Shown piece by piece: positions 36,623 to 46,200 of a DNA stretch of 64,000 nucleotides. The notes beneath the pieces are model-generated. The model was given only the letters and a program-made list of their open reading frames with translations. It was not told where the DNA came from and ran no database searches. This stretch comes from Leptolyngbya subtilissima AS-A7 (lineage in GTDB: Bacteria > Cyanobacteriota > Cyanobacteriia > Phormidesmidales > Phormidesmidaceae), in contig NZ_JAMPKY010000006.1 of assembly GCF_039962255.1 (NCBI RefSeq), positions 248,001 to 312,000 on the forward strand, in the 5' to 3' direction. The translations under genes were made by a program, and so were the position numbers. Within the stretch, counting starts at the first letter, position 1. Each line of letters begins with the position of its first letter.

Positions 36623-37738
36623 CTACACCCCGACCAACGTTCCACCGGTCTGCCCTGCCAAATCAGGAAACACCTCCCGCACAGCAGGATGGACGAGCTG
36701 CCCTGCGGACACATTCAGCCCCGCGGCCAAACCGCTGTCGGTGGCCAGCGTATCCAGGCCGTGGTGCGCCAGTTTGAGCACATAGGGCAGAGTAGCGTTG
36801 TTTAACGCCTGGGTGGCTGTCCAGGGCACGGCACCGGGCATGTTGGGTACGCCAAAGTGCACTACCCCCTGCTCGACGTAGGTGGGCTGACTATGGGAGG
36901 TGGGGCGCAGGGTTTCGATGCAGCCGCCCTGGTCTACAGCGACATCAATAATGACTGAGCCGGGGCGCATGGTGGACACCAGCGCCTTCGAGACTAGGGT
37001 GGGAGCTTTACGACCGGGCACCAGCACCGCGCCAATCAGTAGATCGGCCTGGGGCACGGAGGCGGCAATTTGGGCGGGGCCGCTGTAGAGCAGCTCAACA
37101 CGGGAACCAAACAGAGTTTCGAGATAGGCCAGGCGATCGACGTTGAGATCGATAATCTGCACCCTAGCCCCCAGCCCCACAGCCATTTTGGCGGCCTCGG
37201 TACCGACTACACCGCCGCCCAAAATCACCACGGTGCCAGGGGCCACACCGGGCATACCGCCCAGCAGCACCCCTCGCCCACCCTGCTGACGCTCTAGATA
37301 GCGAGCCCCAAACTGTACCGAGAGCCGTCCGGCAATCACGCTCATGGGGGTGAGCAGGGGCAGCCTACCGTCAGCGGCGGTGACGGTTTCGTAGGCGATC
37401 GCCTCAATGCCGCTGGCCATCAACGCTGCGGTGAGCGATCGCTCGGCGGCCAGATGCAGGTAGGTAAACAAAATCAGGTCACGGCGAAAAAAGCCGTACT
37501 CCGAGGGCTGGGGCTCTTTGACCTTCACCACCATGTCCTGGCTCCAGGCGGTGGCCGCATCGGTTACCAGCGTGGCCCCGGCCGCGTGATAGTCGCTATC
37601 CTCAAAGCCCGACCCGGTCCCGGCCCCGGTTTGTACTACCACCGAGTGCCCCTGCTGAGCAAGGCTTTGCACCGCCGCCGGGGTCAACCCCACGCGAAAT
37701 TCCTGGTCTTTGATTTCCTTGGGTAGCCCGATGCGCAT
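36623..37738 (-). CDS. ald: alanine dehydrogenase
   Basis: A 371-residue NAD-dependent enzyme interconverting alanine and pyruvate plus ammonia. Motifs: KEIKDQEFRVGLTPAAVQSL near the start with the catalytic Lys region, VKVKEPQPSEYGFFRRDLIL, HLAAERSLT, TVVILGGGVVGTEAAKMAVG as the Rossmann loop and GVPNMPGAVPWTATQALNNA near the C-terminus. Length is that of the family. No regulatory gene is adjacent. Confidence 0.95.
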   Translation of the reverse strand: MRIGLPKEIKDQEFRVGLTPAAVQSLAQQGHSVVVQTGAGTGSGFEDSDYHAAGATLVTDAATAWSQDMVVKVKEPQPSEYGFFRRDLILFTYLHLAAERSLTAALMASGIEAIAYETVTAADGRLPLLTPMSVIAGRLSVQFGARYLERQQGGRGVLLGGMPGVAPGTVVILGGGVVGTEAAKMAVGLGARVQIIDLNVDRLAYLETLFGSRVELLYSGPAQIAASVPQADLLIGAVLVPGRKAPTLVSKALVSTMRPGSVIIDVAVDQGGCIETLRPTSHSQPTYVEQGVVHFGVPNMPGAVPWTATQALNNATLPYVLKLAHHGLDTLATDSGLAAGLNVSAGQLVHPAVREVFPDLAGQTGGTLVGV

Positions 37739-37824
37739 AGTGTCGCTGTCAATAGGTGGAAGGGTACTTCCATCCTAGCTAAACCACCAGGTGAGGCCAT
37801 CCCCTAGTAGGCCGATGGCTCCCC

Positions 37825-39063
37825 TTACCCTGCGCTCCCGAGCTGGGGCAAATAAAGCGTAAAGCAACTGCCCTGGCCAGCCTCAGACTTGAGGGAAATG
37901 ATCCCGTTGTGGAGCTTCGCAATCCGCTGGGATAGGTGCAGGCCCAAACCATGGCCTGCCCGAGCATGGTTGCCCTGGCGAAACCATTCAAAGACCGCGG
38001 ACTGCTCGGCAGCGGGAATGCCGATGCCGGTATCGGTCACAGACAGCCAAACCCAGGGGCGATCGCGAGGGTAGCCAGTCGCCTCAACCTCAGGCGGCAG
38101 GTACGGCTCACTGCCTACCGTAACGCTGACTTGGCCAGCGTCAGTAAATTTAATAGCATTGCCGATCAGGTTGGTGATTACCCGGCGCAGCTCTAGGTGG
38201 TCGCCTTCGACGATAAAAGCATCGTCGTTCAACAGGCCGTTCCCGCGAGTAAACCCATCTGCAGTAGCAGCACCATTGACGGCAGCTGCGGAGACGGCGT
38301 GAGGGGCATCTACCCGGTCAGCCCGACACAGCATAGCCGTGAGCGATTTCTCGGCGGCGATAGGGGCCAGCTCAGTCACTACGGTTTCAGCCAGGGTGAA
38401 GAGATTGACGGGCGAGAGGGTCAGCGCCTTGTGCCCAGCCTCATGGCGATACACCTCCAGCAGCGTGTTGACCATACTGAGCAGGTGGCGGTTGCTGTCG
38501 ATAATGGTAGCGATCGCCTCTTTACCGTCGTCGGGCATGGGGCCAAAGGCGTCGCCCTGGCACAGCTTAAGCATGCGGTTGGCGGCCACCAAAGGCGTGC
38601 GTAGGTCGTGGGTAAGACGGGCCACAAAGTCATCCCGCTGGCGAATCATGTTGGCTTGGGCATCCATGCTGCGCTTGAGGCGAAGCAGCGATCGCACCCT
38701 AGCCCGCAGCTCATTGACATCCACTGGCTTACGGATGAAATCATCTGCCCCAGCATCAAGTCCCTGCACCAGGCTTGACTGATCGTGGGCCGTGATCAGC
38801 AGAATGGGAATGTAGGGTAGAGACGTATCGTCACGAATCTTTTGGGTCACCGCATAGCCATCTAGGCCAGGCATCATGACGTCGAGCAAAATCAGGTCGG
38901 GGGGAGGCACCTGCCGTACCACATCCAAAGCCGCCTGACCGCTCTCCACACAGGTCATGCGGTAGTCAGGATCATCCAGAATCGACTCGATCAGGAACAA
39001 GTTGTCTGGAGAATCGTCTACAGCCAGGATAGCGAAGGAATCATCGGGGAAATCCGGAGGCAT
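37825..39063 (-). CDS. response-regulator/histidine-kinase hybrid without membrane anchor
   Basis: A 412-residue protein from ATG 39063 (MPPDFPDDSFAILAVDDSPD). An N-terminal receiver with LILLDVMMPGLDGYAV is joined directly to a HisKA domain (FVARLTHDLRTPLVAANRML) and a HATPase (LIGNAIKFTDAG, GIPAAEQSAVFEWF, GHGLGLHLSQRIAKLHNGI). It is soluble and probably acts as the second member of a phosphorelay. It is followed downstream by the alanine dehydrogenase gene but on the same strand with a gap, so co-transcription is uncertain. Confidence 0.88.
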   Translation of the reverse strand: MPPDFPDDSFAILAVDDSPDNLFLIESILDDPDYRMTCVESGQAALDVVRQVPPPDLILLDVMMPGLDGYAVTQKIRDDTSLPYIPILLITAHDQSSLVQGLDAGADDFIRKPVDVNELRARVRSLLRLKRSMDAQANMIRQRDDFVARLTHDLRTPLVAANRMLKLCQGDAFGPMPDDGKEAIATIIDSNRHLLSMVNTLLEVYRHEAGHKALTLSPVNLFTLAETVVTELAPIAAEKSLTAMLCRADRVDAPHAVSAAAVNGAATADGFTRGNGLLNDDAFIVEGDHLELRRVITNLIGNAIKFTDAGQVSVTVGSEPYLPPEVEATGYPRDRPWVWLSVTDTGIGIPAAEQSAVFEWFRQGNHARAGHGLGLHLSQRIAKLHNGIISLKSEAGQGSCFTLYLPQLGSAG

Positions 39064-39255
39064 TACGGGTTCAACACTGTTGGCGGGGCACTTATTATAA
39101 GGTTGCTGCGGAGGTTGCTGCGGCGTTCTGCAAAGCGTCACCAGGACAGTAACAATACCTAATACTCTGCTCTTCAAGTTGCCACAGTATTATGCCAGCA
39201 ACCTCTATCTGAGGGTATACGCTTTTCTGTTGGGGCCGCTGTCTGAGCAAGGCTC

Positions 39256-40494
39256 CTAAGCGAGGGTAAACAGCTCCAGCTCTTGGGCCCGACCACGAAT
39301 GGGGTGCACCCCCACAGACTGCAAAGGCCAGGCGCCAGCCCGCTGTCGAGTGGCAGCGCTCACCAACACCCCATGCCCCAAAGTTTTCGTTAAAGCTTCG
39401 AGTCGGGCGGCCACGTTGACCGTATCGCCAATTACCGTAAACTCAAGGCGACCGCTGGTGCCCAAGCAGCCTGCGACTACTGGGCCAGAGTGCACTCCAA
39501 CACCCATGGCTAAGGGCGAAATTTGCGTTACCTCCCGCACCATGGCGGAGGCGGCAGTGAGGGCGCTGCGGGCGTGGTTCTCCAGCGGGTCGGGAGCACC
39601 AAAAACCGCCAGCATGCCGTCGCCCATAAACTTATCTACCCAGCCCCCGTGGTGCTCCACAATAGTGGCCAACAACCCCTGATAGCGATTGAGAAAATCA
39701 AGAGCCGTCTGGGGTTCTAGGGCTTCAGCAAAATGGGTAAACTCGCGCAGATCGGTCACCACCACCGTAACGTCGCGCTTTTGAGACTGTTGAAGCAGCT
39801 CCAAGGGCGCCTCAAAGGCGGCTTCGACAATGGTTTTGGGCAAAAACTGCGCCATCAGCAGGCGGCCCGACTCGTTTTTGACGTGGCGGCGCACAATGAC
39901 CGCCATGCGCATGCCCAAATAGCCAGTGCCGAATACCGTAATGCCCGCAAACAGGGCAAGGGCCAGGTTGAGCTTAAACAGCACCGCCGCGTAGCCAAAG
40001 TTAACCAGAGCCAGCAAGGAGGTGAGCAGCGCAGCGCGACGACTCAGACGCAGCCCTCCCGACACCGCCACCAGGCTGCAAAAGGCCACCACGTTGGTTA
40101 AAATCAGCGGTTGGGTAGCCCCTAGCACCCGCCAAATGTTGGTAATGAAAGCCCACAGCAGCAGATTGTCGAAGATGGGAATGATCACCTGCCAGCGGCG
40201 CAGGGCCTCCATCGACAAGCCCTGGCGCAAAATGACCACCAGCCCCAGGGCAAACAGGTTGGCGCAGAGACTAATGATCAGCACCGTGGGCGGTACGTAG
40301 TCTTTGCCCAGCAGCTGGGGAAACAAAAATACGGCCGCGTCGAGCAGCAGGGAGATCAGCAGCACGCCCATGCGCACGTAGGACAGCTGGAGTTCGTTGC
40401 GGTGGGCCTCTCGGGATACTACCTGGTCGAGGACGGCCTGGATGCTGAGGCGACGGGAGAGAGCAGTTGCGCCCGAAGGGGTTTGAAAGGTCAT
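39256..40494 (-). CDS. adenylate/guanylate cyclase, membrane anchored
   Basis: A 412-residue protein from ATG 40494 (MTFQTPSGATALSRRLSIQA). The N-terminal half has several transmembrane helices; the C-terminal half is a class III cyclase domain (QKRDVTVVVTDLREFTHFAE, VDKFMGDGMLAVFGAPDPLE, MGVGVHSGPVVAGCLGTSGR, FTVIGDTVNVAARLEALTKT). Both metal-binding Asp residues and the Gly-rich loop are visible, so it should make cAMP or cGMP. Adenylate is the usual cyanobacterial product. It is independent of neighbouring genes. Confidence 0.88.
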   Translation of the reverse strand: MTFQTPSGATALSRRLSIQAVLDQVVSREAHRNELQLSYVRMGVLLISLLLDAAVFLFPQLLGKDYVPPTVLIISLCANLFALGLVVILRQGLSMEALRRWQVIIPIFDNLLLWAFITNIWRVLGATQPLILTNVVAFCSLVAVSGGLRLSRRAALLTSLLALVNFGYAAVLFKLNLALALFAGITVFGTGYLGMRMAVIVRRHVKNESGRLLMAQFLPKTIVEAAFEAPLELLQQSQKRDVTVVVTDLREFTHFAEALEPQTALDFLNRYQGLLATIVEHHGGWVDKFMGDGMLAVFGAPDPLENHARSALTAASAMVREVTQISPLAMGVGVHSGPVVAGCLGTSGRLEFTVIGDTVNVAARLEALTKTLGHGVLVSAATRQRAGAWPLQSVGVHPIRGRAQELELFTLA

Positions 40495-40748
40495 CTCCGC
40501 TGATGGTTGAGGGGGAACACAGAAGCGATGTCCCTGATGAGGCGGACGGCGATGGTCAAGGACCGGCCCCCTAGGGCCATCGCGCCGCAACCTAACGGCT
40601 TAGTTCATTAAAGCACGGCCCTTTCCATGGTTCTGGGCTTGTAAGCGAAGGTTAACCCTAGAAAGGTTGCTCTGGCTTCAGAACAACCTCAAGCTACCCA
40701 ACCATGCCCGCTTCGGCATGGCCTGCGATCGCCCCCAGCACCTCGGTC

Positions 40749-41282
40749 CTATAGGTATCCCAGGGGAAGCCCGTCGGGGTATGCCGTCTTGAAGGATTCT
40801 ATGGCGCGCTGGGTGGTAGGCCCCATGATGCCATCGATCGCACCGCTGTAGACCCCCACCCGCTTGAGGTAGGCCTGAAGGGCTTTGGTCCTGTGCTGTA
40901 AATCATTCCACAACGTATCGACCCAGTTTTGCCCCAAAATGCGCTGGAGCCGGTGCTGCTGCTGTCGCAGCACGTCGGCGGGCATGAGGTTGAGCTGTTC
41001 GCCCACCCAGCCATCGGCCTCGTCGAGCCAAAAGCTAAGCACAGGATCATCGACGGCCTGGTCTAAGATAGCGCTCAAGCGAGCCTCGTCAGCGGCAGAC
41101 AGCCGGGGCTGAAGGGCCAGGGTGCAGTAGTCAGCCAGCGTCTGGCGGTGCTGCTCTAGCCCCCGCCCGAGCGCGTCAATTGGGGCATGGTCTCGGGCAG
41201 TGAGTAGATCGACTACGGTGGAGCCGGAAGCCCCTGCCATAGAAGGATCGCCTAGGGGTGCCGTCGCGTGTTCCGTGTTCAT
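40749..41282 (-). CDS. peptidoglycan-binding domain protein
   Basis: A 177-residue protein from ATG 41282 (MNTEHATAPLGDPSMAGASG). The C-terminal 45 residues are a PG_binding_1 domain (LKRVGVYSGAIDGIMGPTTQ, RAIESFKTAYPDGLPLGYL). The N-terminal two-thirds are helical with AAARRL-type charge patterns but no signal peptide is evident, so a cytoplasmic location for the N-terminal part cannot be excluded. No enzymatic domain. Downstream of a long palindrome on the opposite strand. Confidence 0.65.
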   Translation of the reverse strand: MNTEHATAPLGDPSMAGASGSTVVDLLTARDHAPIDALGRGLEQHRQTLADYCTLALQPRLSAADEARLSAILDQAVDDPVLSFWLDEADGWVGEQLNLMPADVLRQQQHRLQRILGQNWVDTLWNDLQHRTKALQAYLKRVGVYSGAIDGIMGPTTQRAIESFKTAYPDGLPLGYL

Positions 41283-41346
41283 GACTCCTCGCGTGCCTCC
41301 GGAGGGAAAGCAAAATAGACAACCGAGATTGGCGAGCTGCCCGCTG

Positions 41347-41380
41347 CTGTGATGCCGCTGCGATCGCAGCGGCATCACAG
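41347..41380. repeat. 34-bp perfect palindrome centred on a HIP1 octamer
   Basis: The 17-bp arms are perfectly complementary with no spacer; the centre is GCGATCGC. It lies in a region between the PG-binding gene start and the sigma-like gene and could form a cruciform. Confidence 0.85.
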
Positions 41381-41613
41381 GCTTACATCAGCCAGCTGCC
41401 AAGCAGTCAAAACCCAGGCAAAGCTCCAAACTAACCCGGTTGAAGCCGAAGCCGACAGGGTTTGGAGATTGCCGCACTAGTGTATTAGTGACCTCAGGCC
41501 GACGTTTGTGACAGGCCAAGCCAAACTTTTTTGCCAGAATTCTTTAGAAGTTTTTGAGCGCTAGTTTCCGCAATTTGAAATGTCACAGTGGAGCCATCTA
41601 CATCACTTAGAAA

Positions 41614-42306
41614 GTGAGTGATGCTGCACCTAAGGCCCTAGGGAATATGAGCCAACCTGACGACACCAGTGGTTTTAATGAGTTCCGCCCACCCGCCGAT
41701 GCTCCAGCCCAAGATGTGTTCGATCAAGCGCTGAGTGAAATTCTCAGCAAAGACAACACCCATGCTCACACCCTGCTCAGTGTCATTCAAAGAACCCTCA
41801 AGCAGTACCATCTAGACGCCCAGTTCGAAGCCCACGAGATTCTCCACGAGGCCTATCTGCGGGGCAAAAAGAAGCTCCAGACCGGAGAAGTGATCCGCAA
41901 CCCCTATGCTTGGCTCAAGGCTACGGCCGTTCACGTAGTCTACGAACGCAAGCGCCAGCATCGCACCAGCGCCACTGACCCCCAGGTGATGGAGGCGATC
42001 TTGCCTGACTATCGCCTCAACCTGATGCAGCAGCAGATGCTGCTCGAAGAGCTAGACCTGCTCTATCAAGCCTTGCACCTGCTCTACCAAGAAGACCCTA
42101 CCGCAACCTGTCTGCTCTATCTACGCACCGTGCGCGGCTGGTCTTGGGATCAAATTTGCCAGTGGCTTGTCGCTGAGGGACAGCCGCTGGCCAGTGAAGT
42201 CGCGCTGCGCCAGCGGGCTTCTCGGGCGAAGCGCCGCCTGCAAAACATCGTCTGGCGACGCATCGATCAAGGCGCTCCACCGACTGGGCCGATGTCCTAT
42301 CGATGA
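41614..42306 (+). CDS. RNA polymerase sigma factor-like protein (ECF-like)
   Basis: A 230-residue protein. Residues about 45-120 match region 2 (AHTLLSVIQRTLKQYHLDAQ, HEILHEAYLRGKKKLQTGEV, PYAWLKATAVHVVYERKRQH) and about 145-215 region 4 (ATCLLYLRTVRGWSWDQICQ, ALRQRASRAKRRLQNIVWRR), so it probably binds a promoter and core polymerase. Start is GTG 41614; ATG 41647 (MSQPDDTSGF) is an alternative. It precedes a DsbA-like gene by about 80 bases. A partner anti-sigma factor is not obvious. Confidence 0.7.
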   Translation: MSDAAPKALGNMSQPDDTSGFNEFRPPADAPAQDVFDQALSEILSKDNTHAHTLLSVIQRTLKQYHLDAQFEAHEILHEAYLRGKKKLQTGEVIRNPYAWLKATAVHVVYERKRQHRTSATDPQVMEAILPDYRLNLMQQQMLLEELDLLYQALHLLYQEDPTATCLLYLRTVRGWSWDQICQWLVAEGQPLASEVALRQRASRAKRRLQNIVWRRIDQGAPPTGPMSYR

Positions 42307-42388
42307 GCAACGTTTGCTGAGAAAAAGCTGGCTAGGCTACCTCTAGAACGGCATGATGGGGATAGCCCTAGCACCGAAAAGGAAGCCC

Positions 42389-43108
42389 ATGGATAAGGTC
42401 TTGGCGCGGCTGCGCGAATCCAAACTGCTGCTGTGGGGCATTGTTGTCGCTCTGCTGGTGGGAGTAGCGATTCCAATGTTGATTTTCTTACCCCGACGCA
42501 ACCAGGCCAGCCCGCCCCCTAACCCCGAGGCTCACCAGGAAGTCGTCACTGAGGTGATCACCTCGACCGATCGCGCCAGTTTAATCGGCTCCTCGCCCAC
42601 TAAGGGCAATCCCAACGCGCCGATTGTGCTGTTCAAGTTCTCTGACTTTGAGTGCCCCTACTGTGCTGTGGCGGCGGGCAATATGAATGAGTTTGTGGGC
42701 AATCACGAAGCCGATATTCTCTACGTCTATAAGCATTTTCCCCTCACCCAGATTCACCCTGAGGCAATGCCGTCGGCGAAGGCGGCCTGGGCAGCGGGGC
42801 AGCAGGGGCAGTTTTGGCTTTACCACGACGGTCTGTTTGTCAACCAAGGTCGACTGGGCGAAGACCTCTATGTTGAGCTGGCCGAGGCCATGCAGCTCGA
42901 TCTGGAGCAGTTCAACCGCGATCGCGCCAGTGCCGAGGCCGAAACCGCCATTCAGCAAGATCTGGACCTAGCTCAGCAGCTTCAGCTCCAGGGCACTCCC
43001 TCCTTCATCATGAATGACCTGCTAATTCCTGGGGGCGCGCCCCCTGAGCTGTTTGAGGAGATCTTTAACCAAATTAATGCGGCCATTAAAAGCCAGAGCC
43101 AACTTTAG
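42389..43108 (+). CDS. membrane-anchored DsbA-like thiol oxidoreductase
   Basis: A 239-residue protein from ATG 42389, which has an AAGGA ribosome-binding site at the right distance. One N-terminal transmembrane segment (LLLWGIVVALLVGVAIPMLI) and a periplasmic DsbA-like domain with FSDFECPYC active site near 80-90, then QQLQLQGTPSFIMNDLLIPG as the cis-Pro region. It should form or shuffle disulfide bonds in exported proteins. Downstream of the sigma-like gene and upstream of a convergent signalling gene. Confidence 0.85.
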   Translation: MDKVLARLRESKLLLWGIVVALLVGVAIPMLIFLPRRNQASPPPNPEAHQEVVTEVITSTDRASLIGSSPTKGNPNAPIVLFKFSDFECPYCAVAAGNMNEFVGNHEADILYVYKHFPLTQIHPEAMPSAKAAWAAGQQGQFWLYHDGLFVNQGRLGEDLYVELAEAMQLDLEQFNRDRASAEAETAIQQDLDLAQQLQLQGTPSFIMNDLLIPGGAPPELFEEIFNQINAAIKSQSQL

Positions 43109-43146
43109 GAGGCGTCTCAGGCAAAGGTGACAGGTGGGTGGGATAT

Positions 43147-43214
43147 AGGGTCTAAGGTGTACGGTTTAGGGTGTAGGAGTTAAGGTCTGCCCTAGACCCT
43201 GAACCCTACACCCT
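43147..43214. repeat. two interleaved inverted repeats (pseudoknot topology), probable terminator
   Basis: AGGGTCTA (43147-43154) pairs with TAGACCCT (43193-43200) and AGGGTGTAGG (43168-43177) pairs with CCTACACCCT (43205-43214), followed by TTTTG. The arms are interleaved. It separates the convergent dsbA-like and GGDEF/EAL genes. Confidence 0.6.
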
Positions 43215-43226
43215 TTTGTCTTTAGG

Positions 43227-46200
43227 CTAGGCCATCTGAACCTCAGTTAGCTCAGTCACAAGGGTTTCTGCTACCGCCGCCGTGACCGGGGCATTAAACA
43301 GGTATCCCTGGCCCAGTTGGCAGCCCAGTGATTTGAGCTGCTGGAGCTGTTCTGGGGTTTCAATGCCTTCGGCAATGGTAGTTAGGCCCAGCTGCTGAGA
43401 CAGATTAATAATCGTTCTCGCCATGCTGAGGTTGCGATGACTCTCAGACAGGTTGTTGACAAACGACCGATCGATTTTGAGGTTGTTGACCGAGAGCCGG
43501 TGCAAATAGCTGAGGGAAGAGAACCCGGTACCAAAGTCATCAATGCTGATCTGGATGTCCCGCTGGTTGAGCTGCTGTAGCCGCTGGTTGATGACTTCGA
43601 TGTCTTCCATAAACATGCTTTCAGTAATTTCGAGGGCAAGGCAATGCCCCGGCAACCCGGTTTCAGCTAAAACCTGCTCCACTAAAGCCACCAGGTTGGC
43701 CTCTTTGAGCTGAACCACTGAAAGGTTAACGCTCATTTTGAGCGCTGCTGACGCAGGAAACTGCGCCTGCCAGGCGGCCAACTGCTGACAGGCGGTTTTT
43801 AATACCCAGGTGCCGAGGGGCACTATGAGCCCTGTATCTTCGGCAATGGGGATGAAATCGACGGGGGAGATCATGCCTTGAACCGGATGTTGCCAGCGGA
43901 CCAGGGCCTCAAAGCCAACTAGCCCGCCAGTGGCCAAATCGACGATGGGCTGGTAGCGCAGGGTCAACTCCTGCTGGGCAATAGCCAGACGCAGGGCATT
44001 TTCCAGTTCTAGGCGCTGCAACGCCTTCTGGTGCATGGTTTGGTTGAAAATCGTATAGCCTAGCTGGCCCGTTTGCTTGGCTGAGTACATGGCAATTTCG
44101 GCATCGCGCAGAATATTGATGCCTTCGTTATAGCTGCGATCGCCCAGCACAATGCCAATGCTGGCCCCGATGACGACATCTTGGCTAGCCAGAGGTATAG
44201 CCGTTTGAAAACTGCCTAACACTCTCTCGGCGGTGCGCACCACCGCCGTCAAATTGTCGATGTCTTCGATCAGCAGCACAAATTCGTCGCCGCCTAGGCG
44301 GGCCGCCAGATCAACGCCGCCGATGGCAGCCTGCAGCCGCTTGGCAATGAGCTGTAGCAGGCGATCGCCCACCGGATGCCCGAGGCTATCGTTAATTACC
44401 TTGAAGCGATCAAGATCAATCAGCAGCACCGCGAACTGCGCGTCATCATGCTGATGAATCCGCTTGATCGCCAGATTCAACCGCTCAAGCAGCAGGCTGC
44501 GATTGGGCAACCCGGTCAGGCTATCATGGGTGGCGTCGTGCTCCATCTGCTGAAGCATGCGCACCTGGTCACTAATGTCGCGAGAGCTGGTTTGCAGGTA
44601 AGTGGGCACTCCCTCGTCTGAGTAAATCACCTTGATGAGAGTTTCGAGCCAGATATAGCGCCTATTTTTGCAGCGCGCCCGATAGGTGATTGAGCCAGAG
44701 GCTGGATCGTGAAGGGCCTGCTGAAACTGAGGCTGAATCAGGGGGCGATCTTCTGGGTGGCACTGGCGGTAGGGATCGCTGCCCACCAATTCTTCGGGCT
44801 CAAAACCCAGGAGCGCGGTGCAAGAGGGGCTCAGGTAGAGAAACTTACCCGACAGGTCGTGTAGACAGACCAAGTCTTTAACATTCTCAGCCAGCAGTCG
44901 AAAGCGGGCCTCACTCTGTTGTAAGGCCGCTTCAGCCTGCTGACGCTCTAGCTCAGCAGCGGCTCGGTTGGCAAAAATTTGCAGAATGGTAGCGTAGTCA
45001 ATGCGATCGCGCAGAGGCCGCTTACTCATCACGCAGAGCAGACCCAGCACATCGCCCCCGGCGCTGGTCATCGTTACCCCTACGTAGCCCTTTAACTTCA
45101 AACGCTGCAAAAAGGGGTTGGTGGAGAACGACTCAGCAACTTGGTCAACGCAGCGATGAAACCCTTGACTTAGCACCAGGGCACAGGGCATCTCCGTAGC
45201 CGCGATCGTGATATTGGGCTGTAGCTCTCCCTCACACCAAAAGGCTAGGGTGTGCATCCCGTCGGTTTGGCGTTCTGCTACATAGACGCAGTCGGCATCT
45301 AGGGCTGAGGCCAAATGCCCCACCAGCTGTTGAAAAAACGCTTCCCCGGTGACAGCTGCCGTGCCAGCCATTAGCTGTTGCAAGGCGTCGGTAGCTTGCT
45401 TAATCTCAGTAATATCGCGCTCAATGACCACGTAGCGGTAAACCTCACCCTGCTCATCTCGAATTGGAAACGAGCGATTCCATATCCAGCGGGTGTGGCC
45501 GTCAGCGCCAATGAACCGATATTCGTCATTGAAAAAGTCTTTGCCCTGCAGCTCGTCTGCAAATTTCTCAGCAACCCAGGGGCGATCGTCAGGATGAACG
45601 TACTGTAGCCAGGCTCCAGGGGAAGAGTTGTCGGCCACGACATCTTGGTAGAGATCCGCAAACCGATTGTTGGAGTAAATCAGCTTGCCAGTGCTGACCT
45701 CTCGCAGCAGCAGCGAATCTTCGATGCCATCAACGATCTGCCGCAGCTGTTCGTGGCTCCGCTTCAGCGATCGCCCCATCAGCCTTTTAGCCTGAAGCTG
45801 CTGCCTGAGCTGTGAGTTGCTCGTACGCAACGCCGTTTCCTGGGCGAACAAATTAGCAATCAGCTGGGTGAATGCCTCCGTTAACCGAGAGACCTCGTTG
45901 CGGCCCTTGACCCGAGGCAGCAGCACATCGCGGTTGCCGTCACGAATTTGATCGGCGGCGGCGGCAATTTGCAGCAGGGGCTTGGTGATGCGGTAGGCGG
46001 CGATCCAACCCACAACCACAAACCCACAGCCGAGGCCTAGCCCGCCCAGCAAAATTTGCCAAAATAGGGCGCGAGCTGGGCTAAAAGCTGTAGACACCGG
46101 CTCGTGCACTAAAATCGTCCAGCCCAAGCCGGGGTAGCTGCTATGCCCCTGGCTACTAAAAAACCCTACCAAGTAGTGTTCACCATCGGGCCAGCGCTCC

